Source: Bacteroidota bacterium
Lineage (GTDB): Bacteria; Bacteroidota; Bacteroidia; UKL13-3
DNA: 64,000 nt
Assembly (NCBI GenBank): GCA_947464275.1
Contig: CANHVU010000015.1
Location: 1-64,000 of the forward strand
Direction of reading: 5' to 3'
Notes under the pieces: model-generated
Told to the model about the DNA's origin: nothing
The model's input: the letters and a program-made list of their open reading frames with translations, nothing else
The model's database searches: none
In this document: one piece after another, positions 9,605 through 18,978 of the stretch
How the letters are laid out: the number at the start of each line of letters is the position of its first letter
Numbering within the stretch: the stretch's first letter is position 1
Made by a program: the position numbers and the translations under genes

Positions 9605-10393
9605 TTAGAAGTTCAGAATTAATCCAATAGAATAAACTCCTAAATCGGTATCGGTATATTTATTTTGATAAGATTTTAGATTTCCGAAGCTATCAAATTC
9701 AATAGTTTTTGGATCAACTACTTTTGAGTAATTGCCAAAATTTTTGAGGTAACGTAATTCCATTTTTATACCTTTTGATAAATTCCATTTGATACCACCT
9801 CCATAACCATAAATTTGTGTTGCATCTCCTTCCAAGTTTTTAGTATTGGTTTGTTTATTATTTTGTGCATCATAGAAGGTAATATTTTGGCGAGTGTAAA
9901 AGAATCTTCCACCCCAAAATGCAGTCCCAAAAATTGTTATTGGCCAATTAGGGCCTAATTCCAAATCGGCATAAGGATACCAACCGTATGCATTGCTGTT
10001 AATGGCTACATCCACATTGTTTGCTTGACTAATTTTTTTACCCCCAAAATATAAGTAATCAAAACCTAAACCGGTATAAAGTGCAATAGGTGCATCTTTT
10101 ATTAAGTTAAATCCTAATTTGATACCAAAACCAAAACCATTTTCCATGATATCACTTTGGTTTAAAGTGGTACCATAGTTTAATGAGGCTCCTAGTTGAA
10201 TACTGTTGTTGTCATCAACAGAAATAGGAGGTACTGCTTGGTTAGATGATGATACAGCAGAGTTTGTTTTGTTGTTAATGCTTGTATCGCTTTTGTAATT
10301 AGGGTTTATTTTGCCAGCATTGGTGTTAGGGTTGCGCTGTGCAAATAACCCTATAATGATTAAGTTAAAAAAAACTATTATTAAAAGTCTCAT
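9605..10393 (-). CDS. Outer-membrane beta-barrel protein
   Basis: A 262-residue protein with a signal peptide (MRLLIIVFFNLIIIGLFAQ). A low-complexity N/S/T-rich linker (residues 20-65) is followed by alternating hydrophobic strands with glycines (GFGFGIKLGFNL, LYTGLGFDYLYFGG) and a final strand ending in F (YSIGLILNF), as expected of an outer-membrane barrel. Start taken at ATG 10393; a TTG one codon upstream is less likely. It is followed on the same strand by nothing, as the gene converges on the T9SS cargo gene. Specific function unknown. Confidence 0.7.
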   Translation of the reverse strand: MRLLIIVFFNLIIIGLFAQRNPNTNAGKINPNYKSDTSINNKTNSAVSSSNQAVPPISVDDNNSIQLGASLNYGTTLNQSDIMENGFGFGIKLGFNLIKDAPIALYTGLGFDYLYFGGKKISQANNVDVAINSNAYGWYPYADLELGPNWPITIFGTAFWGGRFFYTRQNITFYDAQNNKQTNTKNLEGDATQIYGYGGGIKWNLSKGIKMELRYLKNFGNYSKVVDPKTIEFDSFGNLKSYQNKYTDTDLGVYSIGLILNF

Positions 10394-10436
10394 CAATTTA
10401 TTTTTTTTAAATGCCTATCTAAAACTATACCACAAA

Positions 10437-11558
10437 TTAAAACCAAATTGTAATATTGGTGATTAGTAAATTACTTGTATTGCTTGGCTTACTATCAGCA
10501 TTTATATAAACATTGTTTTCCGATAAGTAATTTCGGGCTTCCAATCTAAACAATGCATTTTGACTAACCTTTTTAGTGAAACAAATAGCCGAACTAAAAG
10601 TGCTAAAACCCTTAACGCCAGTAATTGGTTTGATCATCACCTCGTTATCATCTTTAAAATATTCTACTCTTCCCGCAAAAAATGCGTTTTTATTATACTT
10701 AACTTTTGCTATAAAATTAGCTTGCCACCAGTTATTAAAATATTTATTTCCAGTTATGGAATCATTGCATTGTTGATAGCCGAAATAAACACAGCTGGTA
10801 AACGAAAACTTACCATCAGGATTATAAATGGCATATAAATCGGTAAAATACCTGTTACCATAATTTGGATTTAACTTGGAGCTTTCATCTCCCACATAAG
10901 TGTTCCAATTAAGTAAAAGTTTATTATTTGGTCGGTATTCAATTTGAGTTCCAAATGAAAGAGGATTGTTAACATCCGATATTTGTTGCCAACCATTTAG
11001 TAAGTAAAAATAAGCAATTATTTTTTTTCCAAAAGGAACTGAAACTTTGGCACCAGATAGGTAATAAGGCACAAACTCAGGGGCAAAAGAACGTGTGTAC
11101 ATGAAATGATCTTTTGAAATAGCCGACTCATTAGTATAAGGTGAACCAATTACGCCTGCATCAACCCAAATTTCTTTATTCTTAAATAATTTTAAACCTA
11201 CATTGGCTTCTATCAAATTTTTCAAAGAACCACTTTCACTTAAATAATTTGAATTAACATAACTACCAAAACCAGGAATTATTCTTGCCCTAACCTTATC
11301 GTTTTTATACTTTAAATCAACATAAACCAAGTTAATATTCACCTCGTTATGCCTTGATGATGAAACGGCATAATCTCTATCAAAGGTCTTTGGTTGGTTA
11401 AAATCAAAGCCATAATATACATCTACATAGCCCGAAACATTTAACTTTCCGTTTTCGGTACTATCCATTTGTTCTACCATACCTGTATTGCTTACTTGTG
11501 CATAGTTTTTTAAACCAATAGCTATAAACACAATGGTGAGGAGTAAACTTTTTTTCAT
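10437..11558 (-). CDS. Porin, OmpL-like BBP2 family
   Basis: A 373-residue protein with a signal peptide (MKKSLLLTIVFIAIGLKNYAQ) and many amphipathic beta strands. Features typical of the BBP2/OmpL-like porins of Bacteroidota are GYVDVYYGFDFNQP near residue 43, FGSYVNSNYL near 102, EIWVDAGVIGSPYTNESA near 134 and YYLSGAKVSVPFGKK near 163. The last strand ends ITIWF. The likely role is passive diffusion of solutes across the outer membrane; the solute is unknown. The next gene downstream on this strand is 43 bases away and may be co-transcribed. Confidence 0.75.
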   Translation of the reverse strand: MKKSLLLTIVFIAIGLKNYAQVSNTGMVEQMDSTENGKLNVSGYVDVYYGFDFNQPKTFDRDYAVSSSRHNEVNINLVYVDLKYKNDKVRARIIPGFGSYVNSNYLSESGSLKNLIEANVGLKLFKNKEIWVDAGVIGSPYTNESAISKDHFMYTRSFAPEFVPYYLSGAKVSVPFGKKIIAYFYLLNGWQQISDVNNPLSFGTQIEYRPNNKLLLNWNTYVGDESSKLNPNYGNRYFTDLYAIYNPDGKFSFTSCVYFGYQQCNDSITGNKYFNNWWQANFIAKVKYNKNAFFAGRVEYFKDDNEVMIKPITGVKGFSTFSSAICFTKKVSQNALFRLEARNYLSENNVYINADSKPSNTSNLLITNITIWF

Positions 11559-11589
11559 GTCAATTAATTATAGGGTTTCTATAAAACAC

Positions 11590-11618
11590 AAAAAGCGACC
11601 TTTAACCAGTCGCTTTTT
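11590..11618 (-). terminator. Rho-independent terminator after the OmpA-family gene
   Basis: Ten-base-pair stem AAAAAGCGAC (11590-11599) / GTCGCTTTTT (11609-11618) with a 9-base loop. Read on the minus strand it lies 27 bases after the OmpA-type gene and ends in a T-run. It separates that gene from the porin gene. Confidence 0.85.
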
Positions 11619-11645
11619 GTAAGTAAAATATATTTTATCAATCAA

Positions 11646-13208
11646 TTATTGTTCAAATTCAACTTTGAATTCAACCCTACGATTTTTAGTTTTTCCTTCT
11701 TTTGTAGCATTATCATAAGCAGGTTTTGTATCTCCAAAACCTTCAGAGCGCACTCTTTCAGTTTTTACACCTTTGCTTTCTAAGTATTTTTCAACAGCTG
11801 CCGCTCTATCTTGCGATAATTTTAGGTTTTTGGCTACATCACCAACGTTATCGGTATGACCTAAAATGTATAGTTTATAAGTTGGATTTTCTGCCATTAT
11901 TTTGGCTACATTGTTTAAAATAGCAAATGAATTAGGTTTAATTACTGATTTTCCGGTTTCGAACTGAACACCTTGTAATGCTTTTTCAAATAATTGTTTA
12001 ACTGCAGCTTTAATTTCCGGGCAACCATTATTTGCAGCTACACCTGCTACTCTAGGGCAATTATCTAACTTATCTTCAATGCCATCGTTATCAGTATCAG
12101 GACAACCTTTGAATGCTGCAATACCAGCAACGGCAGGACAAGCATCTTCGCTATCTTGAATTCCATCATTATCAGAATCAGGGCAACCTTTGAATGCTGC
12201 AATACCAGCAACGGTAGGACAAGCATCTTCGCTATCTTGGATACCATCATTATCTGTATCAGGGCAACCTTTAAATTTAGCAACACCCGCAACAGTTGGA
12301 CATTTGTCTTCACTATCTTGAACTCCATCATTATCAGAATCAGGGCAGCCTTTAAAATTAGCTACACCAGCTACTAATGGACAAGCATCTTTATTATCAG
12401 CTATTCCATCTTTATCACTATCAATTGAACAACCAGTGGTTGGGTTAACTAAATCACCAGCAGGTGTGTTTGGACACTTATCTCTTTTGTCACCAACTCT
12501 GTCACCGTCTGTATCGATAACTTTACCTAAATTCATGGTTACACCAATAGTATGAAACCAAGCTTGGTCATATGTTAATTGTTCATATAATGGTAAACCT
12601 TCTACTTTATCGTTATTGGTCCACATGTAATTTGATTGGATATTCATGCCAAATTTTTCAGTTAATTTAACATTCACCCCTAAACCTGCCGGAACAGTAA
12701 ATTCATATAAACCATCTTTGTCTGTACCAAAAATCCCAAAATCTTCCATTCTAGTTTTTGGCATGTTTATTCTTCTTGCGCCTAAACCTAAAGTAACATA
12801 AGGAGTAAACATAGCATTATCTTTTTCTAAAAATTTCCAACGAGGGGTAACTTCAAATCCTAAAGTTTGACGGTAGAAATTACCTATTGTAGTGCTACCT
12901 ATTACGTTAAGTTTGTCAAAATATCCCCATTCTCCAAGATATCCTCTTGCCGAAATATCAAATTGGTTGCTTAAATACCTGGTTATCGTTAAATAACCAA
13001 TACCTGGTGTGTTTTCTGTTTTACCACCACCATTATTCGACACGTTGTGTGGAGTTAAATCAAACTTAAAAAAACCATTACCTAAATCGCCTGAGTATTC
13101 GGAAATACCAACACCAAGACCAATTTGCCACGGCATATCTTTGGTTTGAGCCTGACCATATTGGCCAAAACAAGTTACTAATAGTGCACCTAATAAAAGT
13201 TTCTTCAT
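11646..13208 (-). CDS. OmpA family protein with thrombospondin type 3 repeats
   Basis: A 520-residue outer-membrane protein in three parts. Signal peptide and beta barrel, about residues 1-225. Five to six calcium-binding thrombospondin type 3 repeats, about 230-395, with units such as DSDNDGIQDSEDACP and a 27-residue period. A C-terminal OmpA-like peptidoglycan-binding domain, about 400-520 (LYILGHTDNVGD, NLKLSQDRAAAV, NRRVEFKVEF). The family anchors the outer membrane to the cell wall. At DNA level the repeats between about 12096 and 12340 are near-identical 81-base copies, which points to recent expansion or gene conversion. It has its own terminator and a 287-base divergent upstream region. 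Confidence 0.92.
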   Translation of the reverse strand: MKKLLLGALLVTCFGQYGQAQTKDMPWQIGLGVGISEYSGDLGNGFFKFDLTPHNVSNNGGGKTENTPGIGYLTITRYLSNQFDISARGYLGEWGYFDKLNVIGSTTIGNFYRQTLGFEVTPRWKFLEKDNAMFTPYVTLGLGARRINMPKTRMEDFGIFGTDKDGLYEFTVPAGLGVNVKLTEKFGMNIQSNYMWTNNDKVEGLPLYEQLTYDQAWFHTIGVTMNLGKVIDTDGDRVGDKRDKCPNTPAGDLVNPTTGCSIDSDKDGIADNKDACPLVAGVANFKGCPDSDNDGVQDSEDKCPTVAGVAKFKGCPDTDNDGIQDSEDACPTVAGIAAFKGCPDSDNDGIQDSEDACPAVAGIAAFKGCPDTDNDGIEDKLDNCPRVAGVAANNGCPEIKAAVKQLFEKALQGVQFETGKSVIKPNSFAILNNVAKIMAENPTYKLYILGHTDNVGDVAKNLKLSQDRAAAVEKYLESKGVKTERVRSEGFGDTKPAYDNATKEGKTKNRRVEFKVEFEQ

Positions 13209-13495
13209 ATTACTTATTCATTATTTAAGGTGCAATATAGTTTACAAAATCAAACAAAAACAGTATTTGAAATTTTTTAATACCATAAAATTGAAAATAA
13301 TGGAGTATTTGAATTACCGTTTATTTACGGTTATTAAATTTTAAAAAATTTATCGAACACGCAAAAAAATAATAATCAGCACATTAGTGAGTAGCGTTTT
13401 GTTTTAATGTTAAAAAAATAAATAACCATCAAATCTGTTATTGCATTAGGCTTTTTTTAGCTTGATTTGAAAAAAAATATTTTTCATTTTAATTT

Positions 13496-14269
13496 ATGAT
13501 GCAAGTAATTATTTTAGGTAGTGGAAATATGGCATTTGCTATTTTAACTTCATGTTTGAATACAGATGTTGAAATTGTAGGAATATTTTCAAAAACCAAA
13601 GAAAATAGTATTGCTTTGGCAAATAATTTTAATGTAAAAGTCTTTCAGAGTATAAGTGAAATACCCACCAATGCCGATTTATACCTGCTTTGTATAAACG
13701 ATGATTCAATTAATGAGGTGGCCAATAATTTGCCAATAGTTGATGGTTTAGTGGTGCACTGCTCAGGTTTAAAACCAATATCAGAACTCAATAAACAAAT
13801 TAATCAAGCTGTTTTTTGGCCAATTGAAAGCATTAATAAAACATCATTTAGCAATTTTAAAAACACACCCATTTGTATTGAGGCTAATAATGAAGAAAAT
13901 TACAGAATAATAGAGGCATTTGCCGATAGACTTTCGAAAAATGTAAAAAAAATATCAAGTACAGAGCGTCAATATTTGCATTTGGCAGCTACTATCACCA
14001 ATAATTTTAGTAATCACTTAATTGCTTTGGCAAAACAAGAATTAGATTTACAGCAATTGGATTATTCCATTTTGCAGCATTTGTTAACTAAAGCTATCAA
14101 TAATTCGTTTAACTTTGAGCCTAGTAAAATTCAAACAGGGCCAGCAATTAGAAACGATATAAGCACCATGCAAAAACACTTAAGTTTATTACAAAATACT
14201 AACACAAAAGATTTGTATGAATTAATGAGTAAAAGTATATTCGAATTAAAAGAAAACAATCATGCGTAA
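13496..14269 (+). CDS. Rossmann-like and DUF2520 domain protein
   Basis: A 257-residue NAD(P)-binding protein. The N-terminal Rossmann-like domain begins with VIILGSGNMAFAI (G-x-G-x-M/x-A) and runs to about residue 115; a helical DUF2520 domain follows, with YLHLAATITNNFSNHLIALA near 160 and a C-terminal segment IQTGPAIRNDISTMQKHL. The family resembles 6-phosphogluconate/pyrroline-5-carboxylate dehydrogenases, but no substrate has been assigned from sequence. Two ATGs (13496, 13499) are possible. It overlaps the next gene by 8 bases, so the two are probably translated together. Confidence 0.8.
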   Translation: MMQVIILGSGNMAFAILTSCLNTDVEIVGIFSKTKENSIALANNFNVKVFQSISEIPTNADLYLLCINDDSINEVANNLPIVDGLVVHCSGLKPISELNKQINQAVFWPIESINKTSFSNFKNTPICIEANNEENYRIIEAFADRLSKNVKKISSTERQYLHLAATITNNFSNHLIALAKQELDLQQLDYSILQHLLTKAINNSFNFEPSKIQTGPAIRNDISTMQKHLSLLQNTNTKDLYELMSKSIFELKENNHA

Positions 14270-15518
14270 ACTATTTATTATACTATTCCTATTTTGTTCC
14301 TTATCTAGTTTTGCCAGTAGAATTTTAATTCCGATGGATGAAGGACAAAAAAATCATTTGAAGGCATACGGATTGGCATTTTGGATTTTACAAAAAGACA
14401 TTGAAGTGGATTGGCTTTTAAACTATAAAGCAGGCAGTTTTATGTTTGGTTACGACCAAGTTTATGAACGAGAATTAAAGATTAGAGGCATTAGTTATGA
14501 AATTATTAGTGAAGCTCAAGTTTCAGAAATATTATTACAAATAGCCAAACCTGATGTTAATATGGAGTTGGTGAAATTATATAAAGCTCCTAAAATTGCT
14601 GTTTATTCTCCCAAAACTAAACAACCTTGGGATGATGCAGTAACCATGGTTTTAACTTATGCAGAAATTCCTTACGAAGTTGTTTTTGATGATGAATTAT
14701 TGAGCGATAAATTAGTAAAGTACGACTGGCTTCACTTGCATCATGAAGATTTTACTGGCCAATATGGTAAGTTTTATGCGCAGTTTGCCAACACTGCTTG
14801 GTATCAGGCTGAAGTTAAAGAAAATGAATCTATGGCAGCCAAACATGGTTTTAAAAAAGTATCAGAACTTAAATTAGCAGTAGCAAAAAAAATAAGAGAT
14901 TTTACCTTAGGTGGCGGATTTTTATTTGCTATGTGCAGCGCTACAGATACCTATGATATTGCCATGGCAGCAGACGGAATTGATATTTGCGAAAGTATTT
15001 TTGATGGCGATCCAGCTGACCATGACGCTAATGCTAAACTTGATTTTAGCAAAACGATTGCCTTTAAAGATTTTAACTTAGTTATGAATCCTTATGAGTA
15101 CGAGTATTCATACATTGATGCAACACCAGATACCAGACCTGTAAATGAAGAAAACGATGTATTTTCTTTATTTGAGTTTTCAGCAAAATGGGATTTAGTA
15201 CCAACTATGTTATGCCAAAACCATACCAGCACAGTTAAAGGTTTTATGGGACAAACTACTGCTTTTAGAAAACAGTTTATTAAAAGTGATGTATTGATTT
15301 TGGGTGAAAGTAAACAACTGAAAGAAGCAAAATATATACATGGCAGTTTAGGTAAAGGTACTTGGACTTTTTATGGAGGACATGACCCTGAAGATTATCA
15401 GCATATGGTTGGCGAACCACCAACCGATTTAAACTTACATCCAAACTCGCCAGGTTACAGACTTATTTTAAATAATATATTGTTCCCAAGTGCTAAAAAG
15501 AAAAAGTTAAAAACGTAG
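14262..15518 (+). CDS. Conserved Bacteroidota periplasmic protein (often labelled asparagine synthetase B)
   Basis: A 418-residue protein with a signal peptide (MRKLFIILFLFCSLSSFAS). It contains strongly conserved blocks such as ILIPMDEGQKNHLKAYG, YDWLHLHHEDFTGQYGKFY near residue 152, GGGFLFAMCSATDTYDIA near 217, MLCQNHTSTVKGFMGQTTAF near 315 and YGGHDPEDYQHMVG near 368. I recall orthologs in Bacteroidota databases named asparagine synthetase B, but I see neither an N-terminal nucleophile Cys after Met nor an ATP-pyrophosphatase loop, so that name is doubtful. The fold looks glutamine amidotransferase-like at best (inference). Translationally coupled to the DUF2520 gene. Confidence 0.6.
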   Translation: MRKLFIILFLFCSLSSFASRILIPMDEGQKNHLKAYGLAFWILQKDIEVDWLLNYKAGSFMFGYDQVYERELKIRGISYEIISEAQVSEILLQIAKPDVNMELVKLYKAPKIAVYSPKTKQPWDDAVTMVLTYAEIPYEVVFDDELLSDKLVKYDWLHLHHEDFTGQYGKFYAQFANTAWYQAEVKENESMAAKHGFKKVSELKLAVAKKIRDFTLGGGFLFAMCSATDTYDIAMAADGIDICESIFDGDPADHDANAKLDFSKTIAFKDFNLVMNPYEYEYSYIDATPDTRPVNEENDVFSLFEFSAKWDLVPTMLCQNHTSTVKGFMGQTTAFRKQFIKSDVLILGESKQLKEAKYIHGSLGKGTWTFYGGHDPEDYQHMVGEPPTDLNLHPNSPGYRLILNNILFPSAKKKKLKT

Positions 15519-15524
15519 TATAAT

Positions 15525-15911
15525 TTGATTATTAATAAAATACATCATATCGCTATTATTTGTAGTAATTACGCTGTTTCAAGGCAGTTTTATACCGAGG
15601 CTATTGGCTTAGAAATTTTAAATGAAACTTACAGGGCAGAGGGTGATTCCTATAAGCTTGATTTGGCTTTAAACGGAAATTATGTAATTGAACTTTTTTC
15701 GTTTCCTAATCCTCCAAAAAGACCAAGCCGACCAGAAGCCACCGGACTAAGGCATTTAGCTTTCGAAGTAAATAATTTAGAGGAAGTAGTTTTTAAAATG
15801 AATTCCCTTAACATTGATATTGAACCTATAAGAATAGATGAGTTTACAGGTAAAAAATTCACTTTCATAGCCGACCCAGATGGTTTACCCATTGAGTTTT
15901 ATGAAAAGTAA
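15525..15911 (+). CDS. VOC family (glyoxalase I-like) protein
   Basis: A 128-residue single-domain vicinal-oxygen-chelate protein with metal-ligand motifs of the YaeR/SMU1112c type: INKIHHIAIICSNY (His ligand), IELFSFPNPPKRPSRPEA, GLRHLAFEV (second His) and FIADPDGLPIEFYE (Glu). These enzymes use a divalent metal for isomerisation, lyase or dioxygenase chemistry; the substrate is unknown. Start must be the TTG at 15525: the upstream in-frame codon at 15516 is the stop of the previous gene, and the next ATG is far inside the domain. The 6-base gap suggests an operon with the two genes before it. Confidence 0.8.
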   Translation: MIINKIHHIAIICSNYAVSRQFYTEAIGLEILNETYRAEGDSYKLDLALNGNYVIELFSFPNPPKRPSRPEATGLRHLAFEVNNLEEVVFKMNSLNIDIEPIRIDEFTGKKFTFIADPDGLPIEFYEK

Positions 15912-15920
15912 ACTTAAAAA

Positions 15921-17033
15921 TTAATAAGAAAATGCAAATACAGCATTGATATCTTTTAACTCAATGGTAGTGGTTCCGTTGCTAACATTACATGTAAATA
16001 ATACCTTTACTTTAATTGTTTTTTTACCGGTAACCATGTCTTTGTAATTAGTAATTTCCTGGATAACAAAACCCGTAAACTGCTCTAAATACTTTGAAGA
16101 ATAATAAGTTCCATCAGGGGCAGTATAATCAATAATTACCTTATTAAACTGAAGTGTATCGCGAATAGGTATTAAACTATACGAAAAATTTGAAACACAA
16201 TTCGTATTAGCGGCAGTAGCTAAATTTTTTGATACAAGTGTTGTATCATTTGTACTTTTATTTATGGCCAATAAATCTACTTTATATACCCCTTCATTAG
16301 CAAATGCAGGTAAATCAAAATAATTGCCTTTTGGAAATGAATTGGTTTGATTTAAATATTGCCAAACAAATTTATGTGTGCTTGAATCTGCGTTAATTAC
16401 ATTGCATCTAAATACATTATTACCTATGTTTTGATAAGAATAGTCGATATAGCCATTTAAATTGTTACCATCTATATATACAGGTGTTTCAATGGTTGAA
16501 GAGCAATTAACATCTTTAAAATCTGCCGTTAGTTTAATGTTTTTCTTACCATCCGTTTTAAATATAAATTCAGGATCAGTTGATAAACTGCCAAACCCAT
16601 CACCAAAATCCCATTTATAATCTACATTACCAACACCTTTGGATTCATTTTTTAATACAATTTTATAGGCACTTGGAGGCAATTCATCTTTGTAATAACT
16701 ATAAATAATGCCTTGCTTAAATACTGAATCTAAAAGCCAATTGCTAGTATTTCCAATTTCAAAATTACGAACAGTAATACTCAATTTTTCCTTGCAATTA
16801 GCACATGTGCTAACCAATGTACCTGTGTATGTATTTATATTTAAACTGTCTTTTCCATTATCAGTTTGCATAATGAAATTATTGTTGCCAGCTTCAATTA
16901 AAACAGATTTATTATTGATTATTCCTTTGGCATAAAACTCCGCAGTGCCAATATAACCTATTGGATCTTCATTGGTTTTACAACCTGTTGTTATAATAGC
17001 AAAACTGATAATGAAATATATTATTGAACGCAT
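15921..17033 (-). CDS. Lipoprotein with PKD domain
   Basis: A 370-residue secreted lipoprotein. The signal peptide ends in a lipobox (ITTGC, Cys 18), so it should be lipid-anchored. A PKD-type immunoglobulin-like domain is visible around residues 140-190 (YKWDFGDGFGSLSTDPEF). The remainder is beta-rich with paired cysteines (CANC, CSST, CNV). It is the last gene of a three-gene unit after an ECF sigma factor and a membrane/barrel protein, 6 bases downstream of the latter. The role is unknown; a surface-exposed target or sensor of that sigma system is an inference. Confidence 0.7.
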   Translation of the reverse strand: MRSIIYFIISFAIITTGCKTNEDPIGYIGTAEFYAKGIINNKSVLIEAGNNNFIMQTDNGKDSLNINTYTGTLVSTCANCKEKLSITVRNFEIGNTSNWLLDSVFKQGIIYSYYKDELPPSAYKIVLKNESKGVGNVDYKWDFGDGFGSLSTDPEFIFKTDGKKNIKLTADFKDVNCSSTIETPVYIDGNNLNGYIDYSYQNIGNNVFRCNVINADSSTHKFVWQYLNQTNSFPKGNYFDLPAFANEGVYKVDLLAINKSTNDTTLVSKNLATAANTNCVSNFSYSLIPIRDTLQFNKVIIDYTAPDGTYYSSKYLEQFTGFVIQEITNYKDMVTGKKTIKVKVLFTCNVSNGTTTIELKDINAVFAFSY

Positions 17034-17039
17034 GAAAGA

Positions 17040-18248
17040 TTATTTTATAATGTATTGTAAACCTAATTTAACTCCTCTGTTTTTATAATTAGCCGTTTCA
17101 TTGGTTGAAACATCATTTAATCCATAAAAGTAGGTAGCATTTACAGCTAAATGTTTGGCAAATCTATATTGGTAATTTAAAGTAAATTGAATATCAGATT
17201 TATTTATACCATTACTGTAGTTATTGGTACTTTTATTTGTGATGGTATTGTTTTCTAAATTTTGGGTTGTAAACAAATCATTGGTTTTAATTAATTGAGC
17301 ATATTGAAAACCCATGCCAATACTATGGTTTTTATATACAGGGTACATAGCATTTAACCCAATGATTGCATAATCAATAGATTGGTTTTTAATAGAAGTT
17401 TTGGTGGTGTTTGATGTAAAATCGTAAGTTTTATTTATAATTTCACGAGGAGCTAAATTTTGATTTATATTTTCGTAATGCAAATTGGTATTTAGCGAGA
17501 ATTTACCGATATCAAAATACAATCTACCTCCAACATAATAACCAAATGAATTTGTCGAAAATGTATTATTAAACGAATTGGTTCCTGCTTCCAAACTTGC
17601 GTTAAAATAACTGTTTAATTTTAAACTGTTTTTATAATTAATTGGCGATTTAATAAAATCAATTTGAGTAAAATCGAAAGATGGAGCTAATAAATTTAAG
17701 CTGATTTTTTGTGCGTTTTTACCTTGCAAAAGATCCACCATAACTTCGTTGTTAATAACAATATTTTCAGTGGTTATAGCTTCATTTTTAATTATTAAAT
17801 CATTACCTAAAATAGGTCCAATGTTTTGTAATTTATTTTTAGCTGTTCTTATAATTTTAGTATCGTTATTTGATTCAACATTAGTTGAATTTTCTTTGTT
17901 ATTAATACTATTTGATTTAACAGACAATTTAGATTCAGATGCTTTAGGTTGACTTGATATAGCTGAACTGTTTAATTCAATTTGCGGCATTTGAGAATTT
18001 TCAGTATTGCCATTTAAAGCTGTTTTAGGAGAAGTAATTTTATTATTTTCTACTAAAAACCATCCCATTAATGCAAAAACGGTAGCTACAGCAACATAAA
18101 ATGCCGACTTATACCAAACCAATTTTTTGGTTTCAAAACGTTGTGCATCAATCATCTTTTCGGCCTGTTGCCAATAAGAATCTTCATACTCAAAAGTTTG
18201 GTTATTGAGTTTGTTTTTAATTAAATTATCTAATTCGTTGTCTGTCAT
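17040..18248 (-). CDS. Single-pass membrane protein with C-terminal beta-barrel-like region, sigma-factor linked
   Basis: A 402-residue protein. Residues 1-43 are cytoplasmic-looking and charged (TDNELDNLIKNKLNNQTFEY); one membrane helix lies at about 46-64 (YKSAFYVAVATVFALMGWFL). A long N/S/K-rich linker (65-190) leads to a region of alternating strands (about 215-402) ending LGLQYIIK that looks like an outer-membrane barrel. It overlaps the ECF sigma gene by 4 bases (ATGA), the usual position of an anti-sigma factor. An anti-sigma-like N-terminus joined to a barrel-like C-terminus is a known Bacteroidota pattern in automatic annotation, but its topology is odd, because a barrel and an inner-membrane helix sit in one chain. 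Confidence 0.6.
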   Translation of the reverse strand: MTDNELDNLIKNKLNNQTFEYEDSYWQQAEKMIDAQRFETKKLVWYKSAFYVAVATVFALMGWFLVENNKITSPKTALNGNTENSQMPQIELNSSAISSQPKASESKLSVKSNSINNKENSTNVESNNDTKIIRTAKNKLQNIGPILGNDLIIKNEAITTENIVINNEVMVDLLQGKNAQKISLNLLAPSFDFTQIDFIKSPINYKNSLKLNSYFNASLEAGTNSFNNTFSTNSFGYYVGGRLYFDIGKFSLNTNLHYENINQNLAPREIINKTYDFTSNTTKTSIKNQSIDYAIIGLNAMYPVYKNHSIGMGFQYAQLIKTNDLFTTQNLENNTITNKSTNNYSNGINKSDIQFTLNYQYRFAKHLAVNATYFYGLNDVSTNETANYKNRGVKLGLQYIIK

Positions 18249-18823
18249 GCTTGTTTTTCCCTTTCCTTAAGTTGAGGAAACATTTCAATCAGTTTTTTCT
18301 TTAATATTTTTCTAGCATTATTTAAATGCCATTTGCTTGTTCCTTCATTAATTCCTAGCATTTCACCAATTTCTTTGTGGTTATAACCATCAACTGTAAA
18401 AAGGTTAAATACCATTTTACTCGATTCAGGTAACTGCTGAATATGAATCTGAATATCGGCAGCAGTTAGTTTAGCTTCGGCCTCGTTTAGATTGAATGGA
18501 TGGAAATCAAGGTCCACTAGTTCATTGTTGTTATCAATAAACAAGGCGTTACGTTTTTTATTTACCCTAAATTCATCAATAATAGTATTTACCATTATTG
18601 TTTTTATCCACGCATCAAACGATTTATTGCCATCAAAACTGCTTAAATTATTCAATATTTTTAAAAACGCTTTATTTATTTGTGCTAATGTATCGTCTTT
18701 ACTTTTATAATACTTATGGCAAATAGGCATAAGCTTAGTAAAACAATATTTATACAAAGCACTTTCGGCCTTGCGATCTTGTTTTAAACATAAACTTATA
18801 AGCTGATCTAGCTCTATTTTCAT
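18245..18823 (-). CDS. ECF-type RNA polymerase sigma factor
   Basis: A 192-residue sigma-70 family factor of the extracytoplasmic-function type. Region 2 lies at about residues 20-95 (LYKYCFTKLMPICHKYY, FDAWIKTIMVNTIIDEFRV) and region 4 at about 125-180 (LPESSKMVFNLFTVDGYNH, EIGEMLGINEGTSKWHLNNA). It directs transcription of a specific regulon, probably including its own operon. The stop overlaps the start of the downstream membrane protein gene, so the two are translationally coupled and the partner may act as its anti-sigma factor. Confidence 0.9.
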   Translation of the reverse strand: MKIELDQLISLCLKQDRKAESALYKYCFTKLMPICHKYYKSKDDTLAQINKAFLKILNNLSSFDGNKSFDAWIKTIMVNTIIDEFRVNKKRNALFIDNNNELVDLDFHPFNLNEAEAKLTAADIQIHIQQLPESSKMVFNLFTVDGYNHKEIGEMLGINEGTSKWHLNNARKILKKKLIEMFPQLKEREKQA

Positions 18824-18978
18824 TAAAGTTAAGTAAATTTATTTTCGTTAGGCAATTAAATAATGAGTTATTTTTTACCTTAATACGATGGTATATGACA
18901 ATGGTTGGGTAAAAATAAATTTTTAATATTGCTTTTGCATAATTAATGCTAAATATTGCAAATTAAAATATTGTTTAA

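Noticed and set aside
12065-12377. Antisense open frames over the thrombospondin repeats
   Set aside because: They are low-complexity shadows of the repeated Asp-rich coding sequence.
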